Positions 1-7,492 of a stretch of DNA of 64,000 bases are shown one piece after another. The notes under the pieces were generated by a model. That model saw only the letters and a program-made list of their open reading frames with translations, ran no database searches and had not been told where the DNA came from. How positions within the stretch are numbered: the first letter of the stretch is position 1; each line of letters opens with the position of its first letter. A program made the position numbers and the translations under genes. Origin of the DNA: Paenibacillus agri (lineage in GTDB: Bacteria > Bacillota > Bacilli > Paenibacillales > Paenibacillaceae); NCBI RefSeq assembly GCF_013359945.1, contig NZ_JABWCS010000210.1:1-64000 (forward strand), in the 5' to 3' direction.

Positions 1-160
1 AAATTGGTATTTAGAAAGAGCGATTGCTCATTTTGAAACATCTGACGAGAATTAAAAATTCTCATTTTGAACTCACTTTCGTGAATTCGATACTCACTCG
101 TTGTTCAGTTTTCAAAGATCAAGCTATTCTCGTTGTCCGCTCAATGTCTCAGCAGCAACT
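1..160 (-). other. rRNA operon leader (16S lies left of the window)
   Basis: Read on the minus strand this stretch contains CTTTGAAAACTGAACAACG, the motif typical of Bacillota rRNA leaders and 16S-23S spacers. It ends in an AT-rich CTTTCTAAATACCAATTT, the kind of sequence that sits just before a 16S 5' end. A GAGAATT/AATTCTC hairpin (47-63) and a CACGAAAGTG hairpin lie inside it. It sits directly downstream of a strong promoter. The 16S gene itself is not in the window, so a spacer origin cannot be fully excluded, but the promoter favours a leader. Confidence 0.75.
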
Positions 161-165
161 CTTAT

Positions 166-194
166 AATATAACACGTTATTCTCAGAAGCGCAA
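166..194 (-). promoter_or_regulatory. rRNA operon promoter
   Basis: On the minus strand the -35 is TTGCGC (194-189) and the -10 is TATATT (171-166), with exactly 17 bp between. An A-rich tract (about 201-220) upstream resembles an UP element, as expected for an rrn promoter. Confidence 0.7.
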
Positions 195-302
195 GTACTT
201 TTTTTGAAATTCTTTTTTTTAATCATTTCACAGCACTTTTCTCTGCCCAACAACGCTTTTACATAATACCCTATCTTTCAACAAAAAAGCAACCCTTAAT
301 AT

Positions 303-339
303 AAAAAAAACAACCTGCTTAATAATTAAGCAGGTTGTT
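303..339 (-). terminator. Intrinsic terminator of the transglutaminase gene
   Basis: There is a perfect 14-bp stem (309-322 with 326-339, 3-nt loop). On the minus strand it is followed by an uninterrupted T tract (303-310). It lies 19 bp past the stop codon at 358. Confidence 0.9.
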
Positions 340-357
340 CAGCACGTTCTATGCATT

Positions 358-1164
358 TTAATAGAATTTAGCTGCAGTGTATTTACTAGAACTTTTGATC
401 AGATCATTCTGAGCGCTTTTGCCCAGTCCGGCATCTACAGTTGTATCGATCGTCACCCATTTACCATCAATCAGCACTTCATTCCAGGCATGGTATTGAG
501 CAACATAACTAGTATTCCCCATAACCAGTTTAGTAGGAACCCCTACACTACGAGACATTGCAGCAAACAGAGAAGCGTAATCGTAGCAAATGCCCTTTTT
601 ACTGGTCAGTGTATTATTGATATTAGGAATGTAGTCGGTAGTCACACTATTAGCCAACGAGTAATCATATTTCACATTAGCAACGATGTAATCATGAATA
701 GCTTGTACTTTTCCTTGCACAGTTGTTTTGCCTTCTGTAAGCTGCTTGGCTTTAAGAATAGCAATATCGGAAGAATTCCATTTCACGTTCTGAACGGAAC
801 CCAAGTATACAGCGTTAGTGTCGTTAAGCGACAGATCCAAAGTTTCAGAGTAGACCGATTTATATTTGTTGCCCGTTGTATTCTCCAGAACAGATACTTT
901 ATAAGAGCCATTACCTTGTTGGAGCGGGAAAGATTCGACTTGCTGTGAGGAATAAAGATTGTAAGTATAGCTATTATTGTCCTTGGTAATCATAACCTTG
1001 ATGCGTTTATCCTTCGGAACTTCATATTGAATTCCCACCACGCCTTGACTCAGCTTCGAGGTATCCAGCCATTTCGCGTCTGCACTTGCAGCGTTAGCCG
1101 AAGTGACATTGATAGAAGTGACCATTAAAAACAGGGACATTAAAGCAAAATAAAACTTTTTCAT
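358..1164 (-). CDS. Secreted transglutaminase-like protein
   Basis: This 268-residue protein starts with a signal peptide (residues 1 to about 25, ending SANAA). It carries a transglutaminase-like core in the C-terminal half. The Cys-His-Asp triad is visible as C193 in KGICYDYAS, H225 in YHAWNEV and D240 in TIDTTVD. The N-terminal half, about 120 residues, is beta-rich with no clear family. The protein probably acts on the outer surface as a protease-like or cross-linking enzyme; the substrate cannot be read from the sequence. An AAAGGAG site lies 9 bp before the ATG. Two tandem c-di-GMP riboswitches sit in the 5' leader, so expression should follow the c-di-GMP level. The gene is monocistronic, with its own terminator. 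Confidence 0.9.
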   Translation of the reverse strand: MKKFYFALMSLFLMVTSINVTSANAASADAKWLDTSKLSQGVVGIQYEVPKDKRIKVMITKDNNSYTYNLYSSQQVESFPLQQGNGSYKVSVLENTTGNKYKSVYSETLDLSLNDTNAVYLGSVQNVKWNSSDIAILKAKQLTEGKTTVQGKVQAIHDYIVANVKYDYSLANSVTTDYIPNINNTLTSKKGICYDYASLFAAMSRSVGVPTKLVMGNTSYVAQYHAWNEVLIDGKWVTIDTTVDAGLGKSAQNDLIKSSSKYTAAKFY

Positions 1165-1180
1165 GGATAAAACTCCTTTC

Positions 1181-1256
1181 GGTAGCTGGCTGCCATCCTT
1201 ACGGGAAGGCCCTTTAGCTTTGCGTCCCTACCTTTCGATAGGTTTGCCGTTATCGT
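1181..1256 (-). promoter_or_regulatory. c-di-GMP-I (GEMM-I) riboswitch, gene-proximal copy
   Basis: The minus strand shows the GEMM-I signature in order: GGCAAACC, a GAAA tetraloop stem (CCTATC-GAAA-GGTAGG), GGGACGCAAAGC, then GGGCC, and a 3' arm GGCAGCCAGCTACC. The 3' end lies directly against the AAAGGAG ribosome binding site (1174-1180). A translational expression platform, where the P1/3' strand masks or frees the SD, is therefore plausible. The direction (ON or OFF) cannot be judged here. Confidence 0.93.
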
Positions 1257-1336
1257 ATAAGCTTTATCTATCCTCGCATCTACTAGAGAACAACTAGGTT
1301 TGCCATGGAAAGACAACAAAAAAAGCCTCTGCATTC

Positions 1337-1412
1337 GGTAGCTGGCTGCCATCCTTACGGGAAGGCCCTTTAGCTTTGCGTCCCTATCTTTCGATAGGTT
1401 TGCCGTTATCGT
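1337..1412 (-). promoter_or_regulatory. c-di-GMP-I (GEMM-I) riboswitch, promoter-proximal copy
   Basis: This is a second aptamer in the same orientation. It differs from the proximal copy by one base over about 76 nt: the tetraloop stem is the perfect CCTATC-GAAA-GATAGG. About 80 nt separate the two aptamers. Immediately 3' of this copy lie a weak AGCC/GGCT pairing and a T7 tract (1324-1318 on the minus strand). These might act as a transcription terminator, although the stem is short. Confidence 0.93.
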
Positions 1413-1430
1413 GATTAGCTTTCTAAGTTA

Positions 1431-1458
1431 ATTCTAGCATATACATTTATATATTCAA
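1431..1458 (-). promoter_or_regulatory. Promoter of the riboswitch-transglutaminase transcript
   Basis: On the minus strand -35 is TTGAAT (1458-1453) and -10 is TAGAAT (1436-1431), with a 16-bp spacer. It lies just upstream of the distal aptamer, so both aptamers would be transcribed. Confidence 0.6.
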
Positions 1459-1518
1459 AGCCCAAATCAATAGATTACCCTAATTTATTGAAAAGATAAC
1501 ACTAATCTCTTAAAAACA

Positions 1519-2196
1519 TTATTTTTTTGCCGTCTGGGGCAACTTGGCATGAACAATAAGACGGTGCGTAGGGTTTACTAGCGGGTCACAGGTGATCAAC
1601 GTCAGGATCTTATCCTTGTTATTCCCGTCCAGCACCGATACATCCGTAGGGTCTACTACAGAGATATCATAGACCTTGTAATCCAATTCCTCTGCATTAG
1701 TCTTCACTGTGATGGTGTCGCCAATGGCCACTTCGTTCAACCTGTTAAACAGCCTTCCTGTAGTTCTCGCTCTATGAGCTGCAATTGCAGCATTGCCAAT
1801 CTCACCAATAGGAGTCGTCTCCTTCATATGGGCCGCCGCATGCTTCATATTATTCTTCGTGGCTCCTTCAAGGATAGGCAGTTTCAAGTCGATCTTATCG
1901 ATCTCAATTAAAGCAATTACTTTCCCGCCAACCTTAATTTCAGGTGCTGCTGTTGCAGGCGTTTCCGTTTGAGGCTCTTGCTCTTCGGCGGCAGACTCTT
2001 CTGCAAGCAACTGTGTTACCTGAGCATATTTGCTTTTGAGATCGTTATCGGCAGAGACCGGGACCAGATTACTGTAGCTATGTTCCGCCTCTTCCAGCAG
2101 CTTCTGCTCCTGCCGGTTTTCGTACCATTCATTCGCTTTCGGATACAACATGACAAGAATTCCTGCAAGAATGATGAGATAAGAGAACTTACGCAT
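1519..2196 (-). CDS. Class D-like sortase
   Basis: This 225-residue membrane-anchored transpeptidase would attach proteins to the wall or cut them at a sorting signal. The N-terminal membrane anchor spans about residues 4-20. It is followed by a Glu-rich spacer and the sortase beta barrel. The catalytic residues are H141 (IAAHRAR), C203 (LITCDP) and R212 (THRL). I chose the ATG at 2196, 8 bp after GGGGG, rather than the GTG three codons upstream. It is the last gene of the leftward glycosyltransferase unit. The class D assignment is by size, the LxTCDP motif and Bacillus-type layout. No LPxTG-type substrate is encoded in the window, so its target lies elsewhere. Confidence 0.88.
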   Translation of the reverse strand: MRKFSYLIILAGILVMLYPKANEWYENRQEQKLLEEAEHSYSNLVPVSADNDLKSKYAQVTQLLAEESAAEEQEPQTETPATAAPEIKVGGKVIALIEIDKIDLKLPILEGATKNNMKHAAAHMKETTPIGEIGNAAIAAHRARTTGRLFNRLNEVAIGDTITVKTNAEELDYKVYDISVVDPTDVSVLDGNNKDKILTLITCDPLVNPTHRLIVHAKLPQTAKK

Positions 2197-2222
2197 GATC
2201 TTCACCCCCGTATTTTACATTC

Positions 2223-2627
2223 CTAGAACACCCATTTGCGGCTTCCGAAAAAATTAATAACTACAGTGACAAAGGTTACCAGTACCTTGGACAGAAGTAC
2301 CTGCACGCCGAACCGATCCGTCAACACATGCATCAGCAGTAGAGAGATCACAAGTACAGTCAGATTCAGGATGATGAACTTCAGCAGCTGTATCCGGTCA
2401 AATCCATTCTTGCCGCTGCGGTTACTGTCCCGGAAGGTCACTTTTTTATTGAGGATAAAGCTGTTGGCGGTACCTGCACTGTAGGAAAACACTTGCGCCA
2501 GCCCATACATCATCCCAAGGGAATGGAGCAGGGTAAAGACCGCAAAATCGATGAGAGTATTAAGTAGTCCCACCGCGTTGAACTTCAGGAATTGAATGAA
2601 CGCGGCCCGACGGTTATTATCGGACAT
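2223..2627 (-). CDS. GtrA family membrane protein (probable polyprenyl-phosphate-sugar flippase)
   Basis: This 134-residue protein has four predicted membrane segments and the GtrA family pattern (KFNAVGLLNTLIDFAVF near the start, NFFGSRKWVF at the end). GtrA proteins are thought to move undecaprenyl-phosphate-linked sugars across the membrane. Its start overlaps the end of the GT2 gene by 11 bp, so the two are translationally coupled. That is the usual GtrB-GtrA pairing, in which GT2 loads the lipid and GtrA flips it. An AAGGAT site precedes the ATG. The sortase gene follows 26 bp downstream. Confidence 0.88.
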   Translation of the reverse strand: MSDNNRRAAFIQFLKFNAVGLLNTLIDFAVFTLLHSLGMMYGLAQVFSYSAGTANSFILNKKVTFRDSNRSGKNGFDRIQLLKFIILNLTVLVISLLLMHVLTDRFGVQVLLSKVLVTFVTVVINFFGSRKWVF

Positions 2628-3597
2628 AAGTTTTATCCTTCCGGCTCTCCTTCAGCTCTTCCTCAGCAGGGTAGCCTCTCGTCTCACGCACAATGTAGAG
2701 CGGTCTGTCTTTGGACTCGTCATAGATACGGCCGATGTATTCCCCGATGACGCCCAGCAGCATCAATACGATTCCGTTGAACAACAGATTGACGCCAACA
2801 ATGGAGGTCCAGCCTGGAACGGTCCAGGAGGTAAAGACCTTTTGAAATAATACGAAGAATAAATACAGAAAGCTGAAAAACGAGATGAAGAATCCAACGT
2901 AGGAAGCAATTTTAAGCGGCTTGTGCGAGAAGGAAGTAATCCCATCCAAGGCAAAACGAATCATCTTCTTCAGCGGATATTTCGTTTCCCCTGCAAAACG
3001 CTCCTCACGCACATACTCCACCATGGTCTGCCGGAAGCCGACCCAACTTACCAGCCCTCTGACATAACGGTTCTTCTCCTTCAAGCCCCGCAGTACATCG
3101 CACACCTTACGGTCTATCAAGCGGAAGTCTCCGGTATCCGTGGGAATCTCCACACTCGTCATACTGCTGAGCAGCCGATAGAAGAGCTTCGCGGTCACTT
3201 TTTTGAAAAGAGTCTCTCCATGCCGCTTCAACCGCTTCCCGTAGACAACCTCATAGCCTTCCTTCCACTTCTCTATCATCTGCAAAATAACTTCCGGCGG
3301 GTCCTGAAGATCGGCGTCAATAACCACCACCGCATCCCCTGAGGAATAATCCATACCCGCTGTAATCGCAATCTGATGCCCAAAGTTCCGCGAGAAATCT
3401 ACCAGCTTGACTCTTTTATCGCGGTTACTGATCTCCTGCATAATCTCTACGGTCCGGTCACGGCTGCCATCATTAACAAAGATCAATTCATAGGAATCGC
3501 CACATCTGTCCATCACTTGCTTCAACCGATCATAGGTATGGCTGATGACTTCCTCCTCATTGTACATAGGCACTACTACACTGTATCTGGCCTTCAC
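2617..3597 (-). CDS. GT2 family polyprenyl-phosphate glycosyltransferase (GtrB/DPM1-like)
   Basis: This 326-residue protein has an N-terminal GT-A domain with VVVPMYNEEE at the start, VIDADLQDPPE (the DXD-type metal site) near residue 92, and TDTGDFRLIDR further on. Two C-terminal membrane helices (about 228-250 and 262-285) follow. The family transfers a sugar from a nucleotide donor to undecaprenyl phosphate on the inner face of the membrane. The GTG at 3597 is preceded by AGGAGG at 7 bp, and so is preferred over the upstream TTG at 3615. It probably makes the lipid-linked donor used by the two GT-C enzymes encoded upstream. Confidence 0.9.
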   Translation of the reverse strand: MKARYSVVVPMYNEEEVISHTYDRLKQVMDRCGDSYELIFVNDGSRDRTVEIMQEISNRDKRVKLVDFSRNFGHQIAITAGMDYSSGDAVVVIDADLQDPPEVILQMIEKWKEGYEVVYGKRLKRHGETLFKKVTAKLFYRLLSSMTSVEIPTDTGDFRLIDRKVCDVLRGLKEKNRYVRGLVSWVGFRQTMVEYVREERFAGETKYPLKKMIRFALDGITSFSHKPLKIASYVGFFISFFSFLYLFFVLFQKVFTSWTVPGWTSIVGVNLLFNGIVLMLLGVIGEYIGRIYDESKDRPLYIVRETRGYPAEEELKESRKDKTYVR

Positions 3598-3661
3598 CTT
3601 TGTTCCTCCTAGCAAATTTTATATAGGGCCTGTGGCAGCACAAGCCCTGAAATCGTAAATC

Positions 3662-6600
3662 TTAGAACACCCAAGACGGGAACCAGCGCAGAACACTCGT
3701 CACATAACTTCCATTGACCTGCATACCCGATAGCACTGGATAGAAAGCAATAAAGAGCAGCGCCGCCACGCCAACATAAATATAGCGAATATACCGCGCG
3801 TTCGGATATCTGCTATCAATAAGCTTCATTACATATACAATAGCAAGAATCATAAACGGTACCATGGCAAAATAATGGTATAAGAATGTTTCGCGCGGTA
3901 CGAGCATCCAAGGCACATACTGGGAAAAGAACGCGATCCAGATCATGAACAGATTTTTGTCTTTGCGCTTGATTGTCAGCCACAGTGAACCTATCATGGC
4001 AAAGATTCCAGTCCACCAGATAAGCGGATTACCCATGGTTACGATACTGCTGACCTGTCCGGCTGGCAATCCTTCTCCGCCGCTAAAGAACCAGACGGGT
4101 CTTTTCATGAATGGCCATTCCCACCAGGAGGATGCAAAGGGATGTGTCGCAACGAGTTGACTGTGATAGTTGTACATGTTCTTCTGGGCATCAATCAGAC
4201 CCGTCAAAGTAAAGCCGTTCGCCGATGGCGACAAAGCAGGAACAAAGGACAGACCATAGATAACCGCCGGTATAATTACGAAAAATCCAATACAGCTGGC
4301 AAGCGTTATAATGGTATTCTTCCAAAAGGAGTTCACCGCTCCACGACAAGCAGCGGCCAATGTTTGATCACTCAAGCGGCCTTCGGCCAGCACTCGCTTG
4401 GCGGCCCGGTATTCACGGTAGCGGTCAACCAGTGCCAATGCCAGCATAACGGCCAGACCGGCCCCGCCGTACAGCACAATCCACTTGGAAGCCACGCCGA
4501 TCCCGAAGAAAAAGCCGGACCAGAACAGTGGAATCAGCGTTTTGCCGAGTGGTACCTTATAGAAGTTCAAAGTGAAGTAACGCTGCATGAAATAGAACAT
4601 TAACATAATGAAGAATACGCCATACACATCAATCGTAGAAATTCTTGTCTGCGTAAAATGCATAAAGTCCAAAGCGAACAATCCTGCTGCAAGCGCCGCA
4701 TAACGGGTCTGCTTGAACAAGCGCAGCGCCATCATATAAATCAGCGGCAACATGGCAATTCCAAACAGCGTTCCGATGATCCGCCAGCCGAATGGATTAA
4801 CACCGAACAACTCCATCCCAATGCCAATCAGCAGCTTACCCAGCGGGGGATGTGTGTTCTCGTACGGCACGATGCCGTGGTAATGCTCATACGCGGTCCG
4901 CGCATGATAAATCTCATCAAAATAAGTGCTGTTCATGAAGTTGGAATACTCCGGAATCAGCGACTGCTCATCGAACAGATTGCCGGGTGCTCCCCGCTTG
5001 GCGGTTCCCCCGTCAGGTGTAACGCTGGCAATCGGAAGCGGTGTTCTGCCTCCGTTCTGCTCGTAGAAGGCCATCTCATTCAAGGTGAATCCCGGCGAGA
5101 CTACGGTAAGCTTCACATATCTTGCTGCCACACTCAGTGGCTGGCTTTTCCAGATGAATACATTGCCGACATCCTCATTGACTTCGAGCGGGCTGCCCCA
5201 GGCTTCAGGTGACTCACTGAATTCCAGCTTGAACTTGCCCGTCCCAACGCCTCCGAAGACATTCACACGCTCAAGCTGCCTACTCTGTCCAAGATCCACA
5301 TAGAAGCTCTCTCCGCTAGCCGCCGGTTCCCATAAAGTCTCCGGTGCCTTCGTAGATCCCAGATGGAACAAGGCAACTGCTGCATATACGGCAGTAATGA
5401 CAAGCATCCAGGTCCAGTCCTTGCGGCTAAGCTTAAGCTTGAATCGGGAGTTCCCTGCCTTATCCTTGAGAACCCGAATGTTCTGTACTAAGCCCAGATC
5501 TTCCGAACGATGCTCCTCCTCAGATCGCAAAGGGAGCAGGTTCTTCACGCGGTTCTTTCCATATACATCGTACCCAATATATAGCATGTATAGTAACAAG
5601 GCCAAATTGGTGATCGCCGTCACTATAACGATGCCATCCGCTTCCGGGTTGTTGCCTGCATTCAGGTGGGCCAGCGTATAGCCGACGTTCACATATTGGG
5701 TCAAACTGAACCCCAGGAACAACGTCAGGAATCGCCGGTCCTTGCTTTGAATATAAGCGAATACGGTAAGTATCAGTGCAGGGTACATATAGCGCTCATG
5801 CATTTTTGTACCCAATACAAAGACAGTAACAATCAATACCATGCCAATAAAGAATGATCTGGATAAATCCTTACGATCCTTTTGGAATGAATAGAACATC
5901 GCCAAAGCTACGGCGACCAGAATAAAGACGAATCCCCAACCTCTGTACGAGATTCCCAGCCAGGTTTGATCCAAGGCTGACCACATCGGACCCGTTAGCG
6001 CATAGAGATTAAAGGCATTAACGGTTGAGTACGGATAAGAAGATAATGTAGCTTTATAAAGATTAATTAGTCCGCTTAGACCACCATTGTTCCAGAAGAA
6101 TGGCGCTGCCAGCACACCGAAGATCCCGAGTCCATATACTGCGCCGAGCGCAAGTTGTTTCCAGGCCCGCTGGTGATAAAAGGCAAACAACAGCACCGGT
6201 GTAAAGATAAGCGCCTGTGGTTTAACAAGTGTGGCAATGGCAAACCAGATGGCCGCCCGTACCAGCGACTTGTTCGCTGCTCCTTGAATGCTAAGCAGGA
6301 GGAAGATAAGGAAAAAGGAATCCGCCTGTCCCCAAGCAGCGGAATTGATAAGAACCGCTGGATTAAACAAGAACAGTAGCGAAAGACCAAGTGCGATCCC
6401 GGAGCCGAGTTTTTGTCTGGCCGCCCGATAAATCAGTCCACCAAGCACCAGATCCGAAATGATCGCCGGCAGCTTGAACAACAGATTCTCTCCACCGGAG
6501 CCATGTACCAATCCAAATATCCCGCGGATCGCGCTCAGCACATACAATATGTACAAATATCCTGGTGGATAATCAGCGAAATACCCTTCCTCATAAAATC

Positions 6601-7492
6601 TGCCAGGCCCCAAATCCAGCATTCGCTGACCCCAGGCAATAAAGGTATTCATATCATTCTGGTAACCCTGCGCAGTCAGTCCGATCCAGACCCGCAGAAT
6701 TAACGCTGCACCAATCGAAACATATAACCACCGGCTGTATACATTCTCCGGTTGCTTCATTAGTTTGTTGTTACGGAAGAACCGGTTACAAAGGACTGCG
6801 AAAAAGGCACTGAACAGCGCTGAAATCAGCAGCAGCTTCGCCGGAGAGATTTTGTGCGGTGTTTCCTCAGGCTTGCTGTCTCCTCCTTGAGGTGCCGAAC
6901 TGTTATCCAGCGAGATAATATTGCTGCCTTCAGGAGCAGCATCTAGCGGTTCCACAGCCAAATCATCGAAGTAAGCCTTGCCCTGTGTCAGACTGGCATA
7001 ACCGCCAAGACTGGCACCCACGCCGAGTTCCTTCTGATGTGGACCTGTCTTGCCGATGAACTCTAGATACTTCCATTCTCCGGCAGTCTCCATGACACCT
7101 GGATAACCACCTCCTACTCCAACTATGAACACACCGGCGCCAAACCCTCCGCTTGCTGCGTTCACCACTTTGACCCAGCCAGAAATTTTATACAAGTGAT
7201 CCGGCTCTACTTGAACTGTCTGAATCCATTTCAGATGGTTCGGCTGCAAATTCTCGATTACAGCTGCTTTACTGCCAGAATGGACCTCGGACGATTGCAC
7301 GGACACATAGCCGGCATCTTTCCCCGGAATCCATGCGTCTTCTGTCCAGCCGGACGGAGCGCTGTCATCCCCATCCTCAAAGCCCGGATTCTGCAGCAGG
7401 TTGCCCTCCGCAAACACGCTTGTCACCGGAAGCATGAAGAGTACGCATATGACAATGAGTATTGCGGCTGCACGTGTATTCTTGATCATCAT
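3662..7492 (-). CDS. Giant PMT-family (GT39) glycosyltransferase with two GT-C cores and binding modules
   Basis: This 1276-residue protein is far longer than a usual bacterial PMT (about 500). In order it has a signal peptide (1-28), a jelly-roll carbohydrate-binding-like module beginning NLLQNPGFEDG (about 30-185), a membrane helix near 220, and a first polytopic GT-C region (about 250-640) with a NDMNTFIAWG acidic motif. A discoidin-like module (about 705-815) follows, then a canonical PMT domain with YFDEIYHARTAY and ENTHPPLGK (near 857-885). PMT enzymes use a lipid-linked sugar to O-glycosylate proteins outside the membrane. Its ATG overlaps the previous gene's stop as ATGA. It is probably one enzyme with two GT-C units; which core is active is not known. 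Confidence 0.88.
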   Translation of the reverse strand: MMIKNTRAAAILIVICVLFMLPVTSVFAEGNLLQNPGFEDGDDSAPSGWTEDAWIPGKDAGYVSVQSSEVHSGSKAAVIENLQPNHLKWIQTVQVEPDHLYKISGWVKVVNAASGGFGAGVFIVGVGGGYPGVMETAGEWKYLEFIGKTGPHQKELGVGASLGGYASLTQGKAYFDDLAVEPLDAAPEGSNIISLDNSSAPQGGDSKPEETPHKISPAKLLLISALFSAFFAVLCNRFFRNNKLMKQPENVYSRWLYVSIGAALILRVWIGLTAQGYQNDMNTFIAWGQRMLDLGPGRFYEEGYFADYPPGYLYILYVLSAIRGIFGLVHGSGGENLLFKLPAIISDLVLGGLIYRAARQKLGSGIALGLSLLFLFNPAVLINSAAWGQADSFFLIFLLLSIQGAANKSLVRAAIWFAIATLVKPQALIFTPVLLFAFYHQRAWKQLALGAVYGLGIFGVLAAPFFWNNGGLSGLINLYKATLSSYPYSTVNAFNLYALTGPMWSALDQTWLGISYRGWGFVFILVAVALAMFYSFQKDRKDLSRSFFIGMVLIVTVFVLGTKMHERYMYPALILTVFAYIQSKDRRFLTLFLGFSLTQYVNVGYTLAHLNAGNNPEADGIVIVTAITNLALLLYMLYIGYDVYGKNRVKNLLPLRSEEEHRSEDLGLVQNIRVLKDKAGNSRFKLKLSRKDWTWMLVITAVYAAVALFHLGSTKAPETLWEPAASGESFYVDLGQSRQLERVNVFGGVGTGKFKLEFSESPEAWGSPLEVNEDVGNVFIWKSQPLSVAARYVKLTVVSPGFTLNEMAFYEQNGGRTPLPIASVTPDGGTAKRGAPGNLFDEQSLIPEYSNFMNSTYFDEIYHARTAYEHYHGIVPYENTHPPLGKLLIGIGMELFGVNPFGWRIIGTLFGIAMLPLIYMMALRLFKQTRYAALAAGLFALDFMHFTQTRISTIDVYGVFFIMLMFYFMQRYFTLNFYKVPLGKTLIPLFWSGFFFGIGVASKWIVLYGGAGLAVMLALALVDRYREYRAAKRVLAEGRLSDQTLAAACRGAVNSFWKNTIITLASCIGFFVIIPAVIYGLSFVPALSPSANGFTLTGLIDAQKNMYNYHSQLVATHPFASSWWEWPFMKRPVWFFSGGEGLPAGQVSSIVTMGNPLIWWTGIFAMIGSLWLTIKRKDKNLFMIWIAFFSQYVPWMLVPRETFLYHYFAMVPFMILAIVYVMKLIDSRYPNARYIRYIYVGVAALLFIAFYPVLSGMQVNGSYVTSVLRWFPSWVF

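Noticed and set aside
1318..1347. Firm terminator after the distal c-di-GMP aptamer
   Set aside because: The T7 tract is present, but only a 4-bp AGCC/GGCT stem can be drawn. This is too weak to list as a feature.
1161..1352. 63-residue minus-strand frame before the transglutaminase gene
   Set aside because: It is read through the proximal c-di-GMP riboswitch and the start of the distal one. It has no protein family and the RNA explains the sequence.
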